The notes beneath the pieces are model-generated. The model was given only the letters and a program-made list of their open reading frames with translations, had not been told where the DNA came from and searched no databases. A program made the position numbers and the translations under genes. From Clostridia bacterium (lineage in GTDB: Bacteria; Bacillota; Clostridia; UMGS1810), in the NCBI GenBank assembly GCA_016293435.1, contig JAEDEG010000124.1, positions 1 through 7,421 on the forward strand: a stretch of DNA of 7,421 bases, in the 5' to 3' direction. Position 1 is the first letter of the stretch. Each line of letters opens with the position of its first letter. Shown in pieces: positions 6,921 through 7,421 of this stretch.

Positions 6921-7012
6921 CCGTTGGGATTTCTTTTTGAAAGGTGTTACCCTCACACCCGGTCTTTGATGGGGATTTCTTTTTTGAAGGTGCTACCCTC
7001 GCACCTAATCTT
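6921..7012 (-). repeat. Two tandem 46-base repeats (antitoxin units)
   Basis: Unit 1 is 7012-6967 and unit 2 is 6966-6921 on the minus strand, both beginning AAGA. By my alignment they match at 35 of 46 positions without gaps. The conserved cores are GGTG, the loop GAGGGTA, CACC, and the A-rich tail ending GAAATCCC. The hairpins are GGTGC-GAGGGTA-GCACC (7005-6989) and GGTGT-GAGGGTA-ACACC (6959-6943). A third copy is not present; only AAGATATG repeats the start before the terminator. Confidence 0.92.
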
Positions 7013-7019
7013 CGGCTAT

Positions 7020-7048
7020 ATTGTAGCATATAAATCTGCTTTTGTCAA
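7020..7048 (-). promoter_or_regulatory. Promoter of the toxin-antitoxin locus
   Basis: On the minus strand TTGACA (7048-7043), a 17-base spacer and TACAAT (7025-7020) form a near-perfect sigma-A promoter. It places the RNA start within a base or two of the first repeat, so the transcript has essentially no leader. This is expected for a strongly made antitoxin RNA. Confidence 0.88.
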
Positions 7049-7166
7049 TACGAAATTGCCAAATAACCGAATATTGGAAGATATTATATTTTATGCAGTT
7101 TGCAAAAATAATACAACATTAACATTTGCAAAGCAAATATTCCACACGCACAGCGTATTTTGCCAT
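7049..7166 (-). other. AT-rich upstream spacer of the toxin-antitoxin locus
   Basis: These 118 bases lie between the tRNA-Gln terminator and the toxin-antitoxin promoter. No gene is supported. One small dyad, ATTTGC-AAA-GCAAAT (7124-7138), sits about 75 bases upstream of the -35 box; it could be a protein-binding site, but nothing else supports that. Confidence 0.4.
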
Positions 7167-7205
7167 AAAAAACCGCCAATCCTTCATAAGGATTGACGGT
7201 TTTTT
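7167..7205 (-). terminator. Terminator of the tRNA-Gln transcript
   Basis: On the minus strand CCGTCAATCCTT (7199-7188) pairs with AAGGATTGGCGG (7184-7173) around the loop ATG, flanked by A6 and followed by T6 (7172-7167). The one irregular position is a U-G pair in the minus-strand RNA but a C-A mismatch in the plus-strand RNA, so the hairpin is better suited to the minus strand. It starts 4 bases after the tRNA discriminator. Confidence 0.9.
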
Positions 7206-7208
7206 AAG

Positions 7209-7282
7209 CAGCGCCAGAAGGACTCGAACCTCCGAAATGCCGGAATCAGAATCCGGTGCCTTACCAACTTGGCGATGGCGCT
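7209..7282 (-). tRNA. tRNA-Gln (anticodon CUG)
   Basis: Cloverleaf on the minus strand. The acceptor is AGCGCCA/TGGCGCT (7 bp, perfect); the D-arm GCC/GGC carries AAGTTGGTAA; the anticodon stem CCGGA/TCCGG encloses loop TTCTGAT, giving anticodon CTG, which reads CAG; the T-stem GGAGG/CCTTC (one G-U) encloses TTCGAGT. The discriminator is G at 7209, as in bacterial tRNA-Gln. CCA is not encoded (CTT follows) and would be added enzymatically. The variable loop, CATTTC, is 6 bases, one longer than usual. The first acceptor pair is A-U, typical of glutamine tRNAs, which tolerate a weak 1-72 pair. It stands alone with its own promoter and terminator. Confidence 0.95.
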
Positions 7283-7312
7283 ATATTGCGCACCTCAAAC
7301 GGTACGAATGAT

Positions 7313-7341
7313 ATTATAACAGCTTTGGTGTGTTTTGTCAA
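7313..7341 (-). promoter_or_regulatory. Consensus promoter of tRNA-Gln
   Basis: On the minus strand TTGACA (7341-7336), a 17-base spacer and TATAAT (7318-7313) match the sigma-A consensus exactly. An A/T tract just upstream (about 7344-7360) could act as an UP element. Transcription should begin near 7306, giving a leader of about 24 bases before the tRNA. The remaining bases to the window end (7361-7421) are AT-rich, and I see no gene in them. Confidence 0.92.
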
Positions 7342-7421
7342 CACTTTTTTTAAAAAAATTATTCACATATGAATTGCAATATAAAATGTCCACAAATATT
7401 AAGCGACTTTTAATTGACCTT

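Larger units (their letters stand above)
6877..7013 (-). ncRNA. Probable type III antitoxin RNA (two-repeat precursor)
   Basis: Predicted transcript of about 137 bases, from the expected start near 7013 (7 bases past the -10 box) to the end of the terminator U-tract. It consists almost entirely of two 46-base repeats plus the terminator hairpin. In known type III systems the toxin cuts the precursor into single-repeat RNAs that fold as pseudoknots and lock the toxin into a closed RNA-protein complex. Here each repeat has a 5-bp hairpin with a GGG-containing loop, nearby CCC able to pair with it, and a GAAAU motif in the A-rich part. Two repeats is at the low end; ToxI of Pectobacterium has 5.5, while I recall a CptI RNA with about 45-base units and few copies. 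The family is therefore closer to CptIN by unit length, but unproven. Confidence 0.8.

Noticed and set aside
6921..7012. The two repeats as a CRISPR array
   Set aside because: The two units are adjacent with no spacers between identical repeats, the hairpin copies differ, and no cas gene is present. The order promoter, repeats, terminator, small gene fits a type III toxin-antitoxin locus instead.
6924..7196. A 90-codon plus-strand open frame across the toxin-antitoxin repeats and upstream spacer
   Set aside because: It runs antisense to the repeats, the promoter and part of the tRNA terminator, has no ribosome binding site, and gives no recognisable protein. The repeats explain its similar-looking segments.
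7209..7282. tRNA-Gln as an integration site (attB/attL) for a mobile element
   Set aside because: The 3' end of the tRNA is not duplicated anywhere I can see in the window, and no integrase gene is present.

Overview
The window looks like chromosomal DNA from a low-to-mid-GC Firmicute, most likely a gut-type member of the class Clostridia. The evidence is the gene order ffh-rpsP-khpA-rimM-trmD (a Firmicutes translation/secretion cluster), strong GGAGG-type ribosome binding sites, near-consensus sigma-A promoters, a tRNA gene without encoded CCA, and standard stop codons. The species cannot be read from this sequence.

Positions 1-3175 (plus strand) hold a housekeeping cluster. It contains the 3' part of ffh (signal recognition particle GTPase), rpsP (ribosomal protein S16), khpA (small KH-domain RNA-binding protein), rimM (30S maturation factor) and trmD (tRNA m1G37 methyltransferase). 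rimM and trmD are translationally coupled. The khpA-rimM gap is unusual: about 180 bases with four hairpins in a row, two of them perfect 12-13 bp stems. rplS, the common next gene after trmD, is not there.

Positions 3176-6217 (plus strand) are a self-contained metabolic unit: a consensus promoter, a 945-residue cytoplasmic GH2 beta-galactosidase of the LacZ type with an unusually short second domain, and a strong terminator hairpin. No permease or regulator is next to it.

Positions 6394-7048 (minus strand) are the most interesting part: a probable type III (RNA-protein) toxin-antitoxin system. In transcription order there is a promoter (TTGACA-17-TACAAT), two 46-base tandem repeats that each form a hairpin (with one compensatory base-pair change between copies) and carry a GAAAU motif, a terminator hairpin with an interrupted U-tract, a ribosome binding site, and a 155-codon AT-rich gene with ToxN/CptN/TenpN-like features. 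This is the architecture in which a repeat RNA neutralises an endoribonuclease and a leaky terminator sets the RNA:toxin ratio. It may act as a phage-defence or stability module and has signs of horizontal acquisition.

Positions 7167-7341 (minus strand) hold a solitary tRNA-Gln(CUG) with a perfect consensus promoter and its own terminator. The last 80 bases are AT-rich, with no gene visible.
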